From Sporosarcina sp. D27 (GTDB lineage Bacteria; Bacillota; Bacilli; Bacillales_A; Planococcaceae): a stretch of 64,000 nucleotides of DNA. The stretch's first letter is position 1. Each line of letters begins with the position of its first letter. Where the stretch lies: assembly GCF_000586555.1 (NCBI RefSeq), contig NZ_AZUC01000046.1:310001-374000 (forward strand), written 5' to 3'. Made by a program: the position numbers and the translations under genes. Below the pieces are notes generated by a model. It was not told where the DNA came from. It worked only from the letters and a program-made list of their open reading frames with translations, and made no database searches. This document shows, one piece after another, positions 35,299 through 43,542 of the stretch.

Positions 35299-35868
35299 TC
35301 AGATCAAAAATTGAAGCCAGTTATGTTCTGGTTCATGTATTTCTAATGCATCTCGAAGCCAATTTTTTTGATCATATTCGAGATAATCCTTTACGGTAAC
35401 AAAGTCTTGATGATCTTTTTCTCTTGTGTTTTTCGCTTTATATAAAAGTACAATTTCCGGTTTCAAGTATGGAATGCCTGTTTTTGTGATACTCCATACG
35501 GAATTGATTGGACAGGAAATTCTTAAATCCCTACGGAATGTCCAATCATTGTCTTTCGTTTCATTAAGAAGAATCTCTATGTTGTCTTCATTCAAAACAT
35601 TTGAAGCGTGTATTTCGTGAATCGGTAATTCTAAAAACTCATTTTCCCAGGAATGAAACTCACCTTTAACAACCTTTTTGAACTCCCATCCGTCGAGATA
35701 ATCCTTTAAAGAAATTTGATCCTTTCTAAAAACAGCAAACTCTAAATCTTGATGTTCCCTTGTTTCTTGACCAACAAAAAGGTCAATTGCCCATCCACCA
35801 GCAAAAAACCAAGTTCTATCAAATTCAGCCATTAGCAAATTAATACTTTGACATTGCTCAAATGACAT
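35299..35868 (-). CDS. Aminoglycoside-adenylyltransferase-like nucleotidyltransferase
   Basis: 189 residues matching the aminoglycoside 2''-adenylyltransferase-like family: WFFAGGWAIDLFVGQETREHQDLEFAVFRKDQ. The usual D-x-D metal motif reads D-L-E here, so activity may be altered. The C-terminal PYLKPEIVLLYKAKNTREKDHQDF is typical of the family. A resistance role is possible but not implied by the sequence alone. Good ribosome site (TTGGAGG). It is an array gene. Confidence 0.82.
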   Translation of the reverse strand: MSFEQCQSINLLMAEFDRTWFFAGGWAIDLFVGQETREHQDLEFAVFRKDQISLKDYLDGWEFKKVVKGEFHSWENEFLELPIHEIHASNVLNEDNIEILLNETKDNDWTFRRDLRISCPINSVWSITKTGIPYLKPEIVLLYKAKNTREKDHQDFVTVKDYLEYDQKNWLRDALEIHEPEHNWLQFLI

Positions 35869-35970
35869 ATTAATCCTCCAAAAAGGACAGCGAATTGCTG
35901 TCTTTTGATTTTTATAAATCCTAACAGATTGTCTATTTCTCTAATTTTCATTCGTCATGTGTTTCGCAAG

Positions 35971-36012
35971 AAAATGGCCAGTTTAAAGCACAAACCTTAT
36001 ACCGTTAACGGT
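35971..36012 (-). repeat. Array spacer repeat
   Basis: On the minus strand: GTTACCGTTAACGGTATAAG, then GTTTGTGCTTTAAACTGGCC. It contains the palindrome ACCGTTAACGGT and ends 19 bp from the CPBP stop. Confidence 0.65.
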
Positions 36013-36030
36013 AACTATTTATAAATAATT

Positions 36031-36729
36031 CTACCCTATTACCGTCAATACAACTGCTATTGTATTGAATGCGCCATGAATTATAATTCCTGGGATGACA
36101 GATCCTGTCTTCTCATATGTCCAAGCGAACACTACGCCCGTGATGAAATTTACTGGCATTGCATTGAAAGTTGGAAAATGAGCTACTGTAAATATTAGAG
36201 AACTAATCACAATACCCCAATTCATTCCGAGTCTTACTCTTAACCACCGGTAGACAAAACCCCGATAAAATATCTCCTCATAAATCGGAGATATTACGCC
36301 AGCAGAAATAACACCAATGAGAATGGTGAAGAAATTTATATTTTGCTGCAGGCTTTCTGTTTTACTATTATCTACGCTATTTCCTAGAAAACTCGTTAGC
36401 AACATTACAATTACGCTTAATATAATAGTTATTAATAACCAAAATGGTATTTTCCACCAAAACTTTGTAGAAAAGTTTCTTAAACCTACCTCTCTCCATG
36501 AGAGTTTTTTTGGCCGTAGTGCAACAACATATAATCCAGTCAGAAGTACAATTGCAATTGTCAGTCCTGTCAATGTTCCAGAGTATAATGTATTGTTAAA
36601 CCAATTTTCATAAAATGATTGAATGGCGTATTTAATGACTACTATTACGAATATAAACTCGAGCAATAGTAGAAGCGTAAACTCCTTCTTGGTCCATATG
36701 TCCTTCTGTTTCCATGCCGAATCTTTCAT
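36031..36729 (-). CDS. CPBP family intramembrane metalloprotease
   Basis: 232 residues with six or seven membrane segments and the CPBP/Abi motifs: EEIFYRGFVYRWL (motif 1, E-E-x-x-x-R), FTVAHFP (motif 2 His) and IIIHGAFNTIAV (motif 3 His/Asn). These enzymes cleave within or near the membrane and are linked to peptide maturation or bacteriocin immunity. Good ribosome site (GAAGGGAAG). It is an array gene. Confidence 0.9.
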   Translation of the reverse strand: MKDSAWKQKDIWTKKEFTLLLLLEFIFVIVVIKYAIQSFYENWFNNTLYSGTLTGLTIAIVLLTGLYVVALRPKKLSWREVGLRNFSTKFWWKIPFWLLITIILSVIVMLLTSFLGNSVDNSKTESLQQNINFFTILIGVISAGVISPIYEEIFYRGFVYRWLRVRLGMNWGIVISSLIFTVAHFPTFNAMPVNFITGVVFAWTYEKTGSVIPGIIIHGAFNTIAVVLTVIG

Positions 36730-36765
36730 AACCCGACTTCCCTTCTAAAACTAGTTTTCAGTAAA

Positions 36766-36813
36766 CAATTTGGCCCACTCGAAGAGCAGCTCTTATTAAA
36801 CTAATGCCCCCTT
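36766..36813 (-). repeat. Array spacer repeat
   Basis: On the minus strand: GGGGGCATTAGTTTAATAAG, then AGCTGCTCTTCGAGTGGGCC, then AAAT. The TTAGTTTAATAAGAG part matches the long palindrome at 25410-25443, tying the two repeat forms together. Confidence 0.65.
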
Positions 36814-36902
36814 TTGAAGAAGAAGCCATATATATTTATGCACTGTTACTTTTAGCGAATGACGGACGACTCCGAAGGAATCAGCGTGCCGTTTGCTAGT
36901 TT

Positions 36903-37538
36903 TCAACATCTGCTTTTTGTGCCATCATATTCGCCGTCATAATTCTGGTTGTGCAGCAATTTCAATCTCGATCCACTATCAAATACACTAAAAGATTTCG
37001 CTTCAGCAACAACTATACCTTCGTGTAAAATGGAAAAACCCACAACCCTTTTGATAAAATTATCTACTAATTCAAACTGACTTACAAAATCTTCTGACAA
37101 AACATTAAAGGAAGGTGCATTTGCTATGTTGTTATCATCCTTCTTAATTTCGTAGCCTTCTGGTAATGAAGACATTAAGTTAACTATATGCATCCTATTT
37201 AAGTGCCCAGGGTTCTTTTCAAAACTGTATCGTTGGAACTTTTCAATGGCACCCCTATGAACTGTTTCTATACGATTTTTCCAATCGTCAGAATCCACAA
37301 TTACTAGGGTGAATTCAGGGAGATTATATAGCATTTCTTCTGCTTCCTTTGTACTTGAATCACCTGCATAAAGCACAAAAATTCTTACAGATATCTGGGC
37401 AACCATTGGATTCTAAAGGTCATCCACCCAAGCAGTTCCCATATGACCTTGGAGATATCAAAGAACAATTGTGCTATCAAAACTTTTAAACAGAGGTACT
37501 AATTTTTTCCTTACTTCAGCATTTGCTTCATAGATCAT
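36903..37538 (-). pseudogene. Broken GNAT acetyltransferase (GNAT_acetyltran type)
   Basis: Reading from ATG 37538: MIYEANAEVRKKLVPLF... is interrupted by TGA after DSTIVL and by TAG after GTAWVDDL, then continues open as NPMVAQISVRIFVLYAG through the internal part of this family. At the 3' end the frame shifts just after SVFDSG: the expected IEIEIA appears in another frame and the acetyl-CoA-binding end is missing. Two stops, a frameshift and truncation make it a dead copy. Confidence 0.8.
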
Positions 37539-37754
37539 TTAATTCCTTCTCTCTTAAATTTATTGTTGAATTATTATTCTACTCATCTTATATCATCATT
37601 GTTGGGAGCAATTGTTCTTACTCAATTTGACTCTATTCGTTGAATAACATGACTTACCTCACTTGCTTTGATTATAACAGAGTTACCTTACAAACTCTGT
37701 GATTTCTGATTATTAAATATCGCTATCTTGGACACTGGTAGAGTTCAAGCAAAT

Positions 37755-37787
37755 GAAAAAAGCACCGAGCTTCACGGTGCTTTTTGT
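37755..37787. terminator. Terminator-like hairpin in repeat copy 1
   Basis: AAAAAAGCACCG.../CGGTGCTTTTT stem with flanking A and T runs; the same element is at 52456-52488. Confidence 0.6.
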
Positions 37788-37894
37788 CACTCCAATCGTG
37801 TTATTTGATGTGTTTTCACTCTATTAATGAAAAGTTCGTTTGAATTGGTCACGAGATAATGAATTGGATATGCCTGATGCTTTGGCCGCGAGAC

Positions 37895-38045
37895 TTTACG
37901 AGCGATTTATCGTAGTTTATGAGCACTTTTTTGTATTTATGACCAACTTTCAGGGGCTATTATCAGACTTTAAGATTTATGAGCATACTTGGAATTTATG
38001 AGCATTTTCCCATGATACACGAGCACATATGGAGCTCTAAGAGCA
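37895..38045. repeat. Degenerate tandem repeat of TTTATGAGCAC
   Basis: About seven units of roughly 20 bp built on TTTATGAGCAC, with variants such as TTTACGAGCG, and separated by 8-12 variable bases. The same array is in the partner copy at 52625-52795. The function is unknown. Confidence 0.7.
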
Positions 38046-38106
38046 TTTATTTCTCTTTAGCAGGATTTCCTCTTTGGATTAATCGATATATCAACCCATC
38101 TGCCGT

Positions 38107-38158
38107 AAAAAAGAAGCTGCAGAGGCAAACAGTTTCCACTGAATTCCTCTACAGCTTC
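38107..38158 (-). terminator. Copied terminator of the CocE-type gene
   Basis: GAAGCTGTAGAGG/CCTCTGCAGCTTC stem followed by TTTTTT on the minus strand, next to the 3' gene fragment. Confidence 0.7.
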
Positions 38159-38188
38159 AATGGTAATACACATTTATGCAACGTTGCA

Positions 38189-38304
38189 TCAAGTGAAATC
38201 GCGTTCTATCTTATCTTCCCACTTCTTGTGGAACACTTCATTATCATTTTCCAACGCTTTCAATTCGTTCATGAGTTAGTATTGAGTTTTATCAGCAGTC
38301 ATCT
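38189..38304 (-). pseudogene. 3' fragment of a CocE/NonD hydrolase gene
   Basis: The minus strand encodes a version of the last ~38 residues of the intact hydrolase at 52945 (LMNELKALENDNEVFHKKWE... ending ERDFT), with a stop codon inside the upstream part. It is a remnant left by duplication. Confidence 0.75.
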
Positions 38305-38468
38305 TTCCTCTAATATAAGCTTCTGATTATTTATAAAACCTTAATTGTGTTTAAAAAATTCAATATAAGGATTTACCTTTCCTCTTCAACTGCACCAATT
38401 GATTAGTGACAGAGTCGTTCCTACTAAAGGAACAATGGATAAATTTTAATGCTTCGCATGTTCAAACT

Positions 38469-40268
38469 TCAGAGTTTGATATCTTGAGATGCACTAATGA
38501 CATATCCAATTGTCGATTCTAATTGATTGAGTGGGTCGAAATTACGTAAGTCTTCAAAATTGAGACCTGTAATTGCTTCAATCTTTAAAATTGGTACTTG
38601 ATATGTTTTATATTCACCGTAAGCAAATTCCAAATCCTCAATAAGACTTTTTTGAGTCTGCAAATAAGCAGTTGCAGATAGGTTCCCATCTTTCTTAACA
38701 ATGACAGCTATTTTCCAAAACTCTGCCGGTATCTGAACTCCTCTGTAAATAATGTCATCTATCCGAAAAACTGGTCCAGTAAATACTGTCACTTTAAGAT
38801 TCAAGTTTTCGGCATTGTATAAAATATAATTCTCCAGATCCAGCCAACTTTTTTGATTCAACTTACTGTGCTGTGGGGCACAATTTGTAAAATGGAACGT
38901 ATCCGCATTCCCCTTTTCCGCTGAATCTCCCCAAACAGGATCACGCCGACGGACAAGATGTCCCCTATCAAGTGAATTATTTTTATATAATTCAGGACCG
39001 CACTGGTACTCTACTTCCATTCGGGAATCAAGATACCAATTGTTATTACGGCCTATCTTCATCAATTGATTGCCGTCAATATTCACCACCGTATAATAGG
39101 CTAAACGGCGTGACTTGCTCATAACAATTGAAAAATGCGTATAATGGAGCACACTGCTTCCATCTTTTAAATGGGCAATATCCTGTTCAAGATCCAACCT
39201 GAATGCCGGAAGAGGAACTTCAAATTCTTCACCAAGAAATTGAACGTCATACCCGGCCGAACTTTCATACCATGAATCGCTTAACTCCTCAACTATGATC
39301 TCTTCAGTAGTATGATCGTGGACTTCCCAATCATTTATAATCTCATTCATTAACATTTTTTGATCATCACTAAAGTTGCCGCCTTGGCCCACAACAAACT
39401 GGATAATGCTGCTTATGCGAATGCCTTCATTGGCTATGAATTCAGCCCGGTTCTTTGGATTTGGAACGCCTGCATGGTGGAGAGAGATTACGATCCATTC
39501 GTCATTATAGACAGGTGAACCGGAGGATCCAGGCATGGTATCTGTTGAGTAGTGAATATAGTCATCAAATACATCCATAATTTGATTCTCTCTAATGGCT
39601 ACAGCTTTAGGTGCCCCTGATGGATGTTGAATAATTGATACACATTCACCAACCAATCCTTTGCCCGTTTGTGAGATGAGAGGCAAGAACCCAAAATCAC
39701 TGACGTTTGTACCATCAGCAGACACTTCCTCTATCGAGACTAATGTGAAATCCAGCTTCTGATCCGTAATAAATAAACGTTTGGGTGTTAAACGGAAGGT
39801 TTTCATTGGACGTTCCTTTGAGTCAAGACCAACTTCATAGTTGAATTGTGCGACACTGTACTGAGCCGTTTCGTAGTCCTCCAAAACATGATTATTTGTA
39901 AGTAATAATGATGTTGATACAAGAAAACCTGTAGCATGTCCAAGAACCCTGCCTACACTATCACGGATTTCGATTCTACAAACGGATTTGGCCGCCCTTA
40001 GACCAGCTTCAAGATAAGAAATGGGAAATAGATCATCTTGACCAATAATACGCTCAATTGCAAGTCCATCATGCGGATCAATAATCGCTTTACGAAGTGC
40101 GACTCTTTCGGAAGAATCTACTTCTAAAGGATTTTTTGTTTTCAATTCACTAGCAATTCTTTCGCGTTCACTAGAACGAGCGATGTAACGCTTTAATGCT
40201 TGTTGTCGTTGCAAATCTACAAGATTTATATTAAGACTTTGAAACTTATCCAATCCTGTAATAGACAT
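38469..40268 (-). CDS. Trypsin-like protease fused to a DRGH non-specific nuclease
   Basis: 599 residues, no signal peptide. After a ~90-residue N-terminal helical region comes a V8/trypsin-like protease (about 90-295) with an apparent triad: His in TNNHVL (127), Asp in KLDFTLVSI (173), Ser in PGSSGSPVY (249). A DNA/RNA non-specific endonuclease (NUC1) domain fills about 380-595, with DRGHLVRRRDP (434-437), FTNCAPQHSKLNQKSWLDLE and its metal Asn. Both active sites look complete. Such cytosolic protease-nuclease fusions fit a regulated or suicidal effector; that is inference. Ribosome site AGGGAGGG. It is single, with no obvious partner except nearby proteases. Confidence 0.9.
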   Translation of the reverse strand: MSITGLDKFQSLNINLVDLQRQQALKRYIARSSERERIASELKTKNPLEVDSSERVALRKAIIDPHDGLAIERIIGQDDLFPISYLEAGLRAAKSVCRIEIRDSVGRVLGHATGFLVSTSLLLTNNHVLEDYETAQYSVAQFNYEVGLDSKERPMKTFRLTPKRLFITDQKLDFTLVSIEEVSADGTNVSDFGFLPLISQTGKGLVGECVSIIQHPSGAPKAVAIRENQIMDVFDDYIHYSTDTMPGSSGSPVYNDEWIVISLHHAGVPNPKNRAEFIANEGIRISSIIQFVVGQGGNFSDDQKMLMNEIINDWEVHDHTTEEIIVEELSDSWYESSAGYDVQFLGEEFEVPLPAFRLDLEQDIAHLKDGSSVLHYTHFSIVMSKSRRLAYYTVVNIDGNQLMKIGRNNNWYLDSRMEVEYQCGPELYKNNSLDRGHLVRRRDPVWGDSAEKGNADTFHFTNCAPQHSKLNQKSWLDLENYILYNAENLNLKVTVFTGPVFRIDDIIYRGVQIPAEFWKIAVIVKKDGNLSATAYLQTQKSLIEDLEFAYGEYKTYQVPILKIEAITGLNFEDLRNFDPLNQLESTIGYVISASQDIKL

Positions 40269-40601
40269 GTTTACCCTCCCTAAATTATAAAATCAGGCAA
40301 GACAAGTTGAAGTGATAATTTACTTAGAATGTGTTTGAGCTTCCCCAGGTGAGGCACGTACACTAAATTTATACATGTATTCTTATTTTTGAATTTTACG
40401 AGCACGTATTATTAAAACTATTCTAACATTTCTGTAATTTATTCAAAAGTTACTTTTTCAGTGGATATCAAAAGATTTTTGAACTAATAATAATCCATAA
40501 TATTCCTTAATTTATTCAAAACCTGTTTTCATTACTTTTTTCTATACTTATTAGTGATATAGAGGTGGGAATCAATTTTAAGTAAATGGTTTAAGAATAA
40601 C
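40269..40601. other. AT-rich non-coding region upstream of the protease-nuclease gene
   Basis: No frame or clear regulatory palindrome was seen; it must contain the promoter of the minus-strand protease-nuclease gene. Confidence 0.4.
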
Positions 40602-40639
40602 AAAAAACGTCAGGACACTTTATTGTCCAAGACGTTTTT
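40602..40639. terminator. Bidirectional terminator-like hairpin
   Basis: AAAAACGTC/GACGTTTTT with inner GGACA/TTGTCC pairing, standing about 70 bp before the orphan toxin-antitoxin module. Confidence 0.65.
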
Positions 40640-40710
40640 CATTTTGCTTTACTATATGAGGTAGATCTTCACTTCGTAATTTGTGAAAACTTGTACTTTA
40701 TCTTTTCTTA

Positions 40711-41060
40711 ACAAGAAAAAAGTAACCGCCCCCCCATCGGCAGACAAGTGGACAATTACTTTTTCTTTTTCGGCCAAATGCACTTTATCCAACTATTTAC
40801 ATAGATGGACGATAAGTAATATTGACCAGTATTGCATCTATTATTCTATCATTACATGACTGATTTTTCAAACACTTATTTATTTTAAATACGAGGTCTC
40901 GTTTTTATATATTGTAAATTGCCAGAAGGAGTGCAATATCTCTCATATATATGCACTTGTTGACCTAGATATCTTCAGTCTTAGACATTGATTTTGAGAT
41001 TAATCTAGACTCAATTCTTTTGTACCAGATTACATTTTCAAGATTTGCGAAGACTTTATA
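40711..41060. repeat. Orphan second copy of the type I toxin 3'/antitoxin module
   Basis: GTAACCGCCCCCCCATCGGC, then GTGGACAATTACTTTTTC and TCCAACTATTTACAT repeat the sequence at 41763-41850 with few changes. A weaker match (TTGCCAGAAGGAGTGCAATA versus TTGCCGACGGATGTGCAATA) continues about 200 bp on. The toxin frame is cut: only about ten codons ending FLTRKK precede the conserved stop, behind an in-frame TGA. It could still make an antitoxin RNA. Confidence 0.6.
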
Positions 41061-41545
41061 GGTAAGCGATATTAATTTTAATATGTAACTTGGACTATAA
41101 GTTGGAAAATTTATTTTTTCATTTCGGTTAAACTAGTTATTACGTTCTAGATATCATACCTTTTCAATAAGTCTCCAGAATCAATTATTCAATATACCCA
41201 TAAATTAATTAGACTGAATAATCAGAACGTGGTATAATTTACACGAAGATATCCCTGTATTATCCTTAGTTTATAGTGGGTTTGAAAAACACGTTTACGG
41301 AACCTTTAATGTCAACAGCACGATATAGGCGTAATTGGAATAGTTGCTGCAGAAAGTTTAATTATTATGAAGGTATTGAATATAAAGTGAAGATCGACTT
41401 TATGTCAGTCAAATAGTATAACTGAAATTAAGAGCACAATCATATTAAACGAGATTTACCTTCCCTTAACAGAGTATGAAGGCTTGTCCCCGGAATTTTC
41501 TATAAATATTACGCATATACATACTGATTGTACATATACATAATA
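41061..41545. other. AT-rich non-coding gap
   Basis: No gene. A loose ATTATTCA...TGAATAAT inverted repeat lies at about 41187-41223; no other structure was found. Confidence 0.4.
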
Positions 41546-41574
41546 GTAGGGGGAACTATATAACTTCCCCCTAC
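41546..41574. promoter_or_regulatory. Perfect hairpin upstream of the type I toxin
   Basis: GTAGGGGGAA/TTCCCCCTAC, a 10-bp perfect stem with a 9-nt loop, lacks a U-run. It lies about 85 bp before the toxin start and may structure the 5' end of the toxin mRNA. Confidence 0.5.
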
Positions 41575-41659
41575 AGCAACTGCATCTAGATTTCAGTCCA
41601 TTTACGAAGAATGCAGGATCGCTTGTCGGGCACTTCCAAAGTAAGGGAGGTGAAAACCA

Positions 41660-41767
41660 ATGACAACATACGAAATACTAAGCTTACTTCTATCACTTTC
41701 TGGTGGATGGATTGCTTTTATGTCGGTGTCGTTGTCTGCAATCTTTTTTTTATCGCGAAAGGAGTAA
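41660..41767 (+). CDS. Hol_Tox-like type I toxin peptide
   Basis: A 35-residue peptide starting MTTYEILSLLLSLSGGWIAF, followed by a second half of one hydrophobic segment and the polar end LSRKE. This is the pattern of putative holin-like / TxpA-BsrG toxins: M-T-x-Y-E-x-L-x-L-x-L then a membrane helix and a charged tail. It follows AAGGGAGG by eight nt. The peptide should insert in the membrane and be lethal when free of its antisense RNA. The TAACCGCCCC tail sequence is typical of the family. Confidence 0.8.
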   Translation: MTTYEILSLLLSLSGGWIAFMSVSLSAIFFLSRKE

Positions 41768-41900
41768 CCGCCCCCCCATCGGCAGAAATGTGGACAATTA
41801 CTTCTTTCTTCTCGGTCAAATGCTTTTTTTCCAACCATTTACATCGTAGTACAGTGCTTAAAGATTTGTCATGCTTTTGTTTCACAGTTTAATAGTGTAG
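41763..41900 (-). ncRNA. Probable antisense antitoxin RNA of the type I system
   Basis: In this toxin family the antitoxin is transcribed convergently and pairs with the toxin mRNA 3' part. The region right after the toxin stop is the part conserved in the orphan copy at 40711. On the minus strand ATGACA and TACGAT about 18 nt apart (near 41855-41885) could be its promoter. The RNA itself is inferred, and its ends are unknown. Confidence 0.45.
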
Positions 41901-42219
41901 GACTGAGTGCTTAACCGCCCAGTCCTCATTTATTCTATGTTTTATTTTTTATAATATGATGAATTGCCGACGGATGTGCAATATATTTTGCCAGAGGCAT
42001 TGGTCTATCTAGACTTCTATTTTCTCAGTCATTGCTACAAGAATTAAATTTCGTTTAAAAGATTTATTTCAATTCAATACATTGATAGTGTTCAGTTTTA
42101 GTTTGTAGTTAACACTATTAATAGAAACAACTAAATTAGTAATTTCCCTATACCAGTGACTATACGCAAATGAGTTCCTTTTTAACAATATTTCCGATAA
42201 TCCTATGAGGAGGGATAAA

Positions 42220-43185
42220 GTGAAGAATTTTGCTCATGTAATTCCATTCGAAGTGATTATTCAAATGACAGCGGCCAATGAAGTTCCACCTGGTGTGAAA
42301 TTAATTCAAGCACCCGCAATTTGGAAGGAAACAAAAGGAAATGGCATTACGGTTGCTATACTGGATACAGGATGCGATAGTAGACACCCTGATTTACAAG
42401 ATCAGATTATAGGCGGTCGGAACTTTACGGACGATGATGGAAGTAATCCCGACATTTTCCTCGATTACAATGGCCATGGCACTCATGTAGCTGGAACGAT
42501 TGCCGCACAGGAGAACGATGAGGGCGTTGTTGGAGTAGCTCCTGAAGCTAGTCTGCTTATTATAAAAGTATTGAATAAAAAAGGATCAGGGCAATACGAT
42601 TGGATTATCAATGGTATCAACTATGCCATTGAACAAAAAGTGGATATAATTTCCATGTCACTGGGCGGTCCAACTGATTTGCCTGAACTTCATGAAGCAA
42701 TAAAAAAAGCGGTTGCAAATAATATACTCGTAGTTTGTGCAGCTGGAAATGAAGGCGATAGCGACGATTCAACCGATGAATTCGCCTTTCCAGGCCGTTA
42801 TAACGAAGTCATATGTGTAGGTGCTATAAATCTTGAACGGAGCCCTTCCGATTTTTCCAACTCCCATAATGAAGTCGATCTAGTTGCTCCGGGTGAACAG
42901 ATTCTTTCTACGTATTTAAACGGGAATTTTGCTACATTAAGCGGAACTTCAATGGCTGCCCCACATGTCTCTGGAGCTCTTGCCCTCATCAAAGGGTTGG
43001 TCAACAACAGTTTCAATCGAAAACTTACAGAGCCAGAACTCTATGCCCAACTAATAAAAAGGACCGTTCCACTAGGTTTCTCACAAAATATTGAAGGGAA
43101 CGGGCTAGTTTACTTGACGGTGCTTGAACATTTGACTGGTATATTTGAGCGGGAAAGTAAAGCGGTGGTTTTGAGTTCACAATGA
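42220..43185 (+). CDS. ispA: Intracellular subtilisin-like serine protease
   Basis: 321 residues closely matching Bacillus IspA, which degrades cytosolic proteins in stationary phase. There is no signal peptide. A short N-terminal propeptide with VIPFEVI corresponds to the inhibitory LIPY motif. The triad is Asp49 (AILDTGCD), His86 (NGHGTHVAG) and Ser244 (SGTSMAAPH), with oxyanion Asn in AAGNEGD. The GTG at 42220 follows GAGGAGGGAT; the upstream ATG is part of the ribosome site. It is monocistronic with its own terminator, between the toxin module and the IS relic. Confidence 0.95.
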   Translation: MKNFAHVIPFEVIIQMTAANEVPPGVKLIQAPAIWKETKGNGITVAILDTGCDSRHPDLQDQIIGGRNFTDDDGSNPDIFLDYNGHGTHVAGTIAAQENDEGVVGVAPEASLLIIKVLNKKGSGQYDWIINGINYAIEQKVDIISMSLGGPTDLPELHEAIKKAVANNILVVCAAGNEGDSDDSTDEFAFPGRYNEVICVGAINLERSPSDFSNSHNEVDLVAPGEQILSTYLNGNFATLSGTSMAAPHVSGALALIKGLVNNSFNRKLTEPELYAQLIKRTVPLGFSQNIEGNGLVYLTVLEHLTGIFERESKAVVLSSQ

Positions 43186-43290
43186 TTTGAATAAATAGTA
43201 GTTCACTAGCTTTTTTCAGTCACCTATAATCACAAAACGCGGCAGGGATTCCTCCGAGGGCACTGAAAAAGTTCTCTTATGTATATCATG

Positions 43291-43330
43291 GCGAGAATGG
43301 AAACTTAAATCGTTTCTATTCTCGCTTTTT
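43291..43330 (+). terminator. Rho-independent terminator after ispA
   Basis: GCGAGAATGGAAAC/GTTTCTATTCTCGC stem followed by TTTTT, about 105 bp after the ispA stop. Confidence 0.85.
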
Positions 43331-43340
43331 ATGTTGAAAG

Positions 43341-43448
43341 CCGTGTATTTCCGTTCCAGACAGACGCGTTCCGCAGGCACGGTTTCAATCTCCTCGTCAC
43401 TGCGTTTCTGCGCGCTGTTCCCGCCGGAGACGCTCCCTTCCACTCCAC
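43341..43448. repeat. GC-rich dispersed repeat of Bacillaceae type
   Basis: CCGTTCCAGACAGACGCGTT, CCGCAGGCACGGTTTCAATC, then TCCTCGTCACTGCG and CCGCCGGAGACGCTCCC are much richer in GC than the surroundings. They follow the pattern of a palindromic intergenic repeat common in Bacillales genomes. That resemblance is from memory; only the composition shift is seen directly. Confidence 0.55.
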
Positions 43449-43542
43449 TAATATCTACTCCTTCCTCAAAGCGCTTTTTCAATCTCAAAAATGAACACAA
43501 ATCCTGTATGCTTAGATTAAGAAAATATAGGTGGTGCGCCAA

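Larger units (their letters stand above)
37625..38304. repeat. Direct-repeat copy 1 (partner at 52325-53062)
   Basis: About 680 bp closely resemble 52325-53062 in the same orientation. Shared pieces in order are TTGAATAACATGACTTACCT, the AAAGCACC hairpin, a run of TTTATGAGCAC units, a GAAGCTG...CAGCTTC terminator, and the last codons of the CocE-type hydrolase. The second copy is attached to an intact gene, so this one is the derived copy. Confidence 0.85.

Noticed and set aside
23291..37538. Classical integron
   Set aside because: No integrase gene, no attI, and the repeats do not clearly carry attC R' and R'' boxes; only the cassette-like layout is claimed.
37979..38326. 115-codon plus-strand frame in repeat copy 1 (and its partner at 52768)
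   Set aside because: It runs through the minisatellite, the terminator and, antisense, the CocE 3' end; a chance frame.
41180..41225. ATTATTCA...TGAATAAT inverted repeat
   Set aside because: Short arms, long AT-rich interval, and no gene to serve; likely chance.
41602..41892. Two overlapping longer frames around the type I toxin
   Set aside because: The plus-strand frame starts before the ribosome site in a different frame and the minus-strand frame is its mirror; the 35-residue toxin explains the region better.
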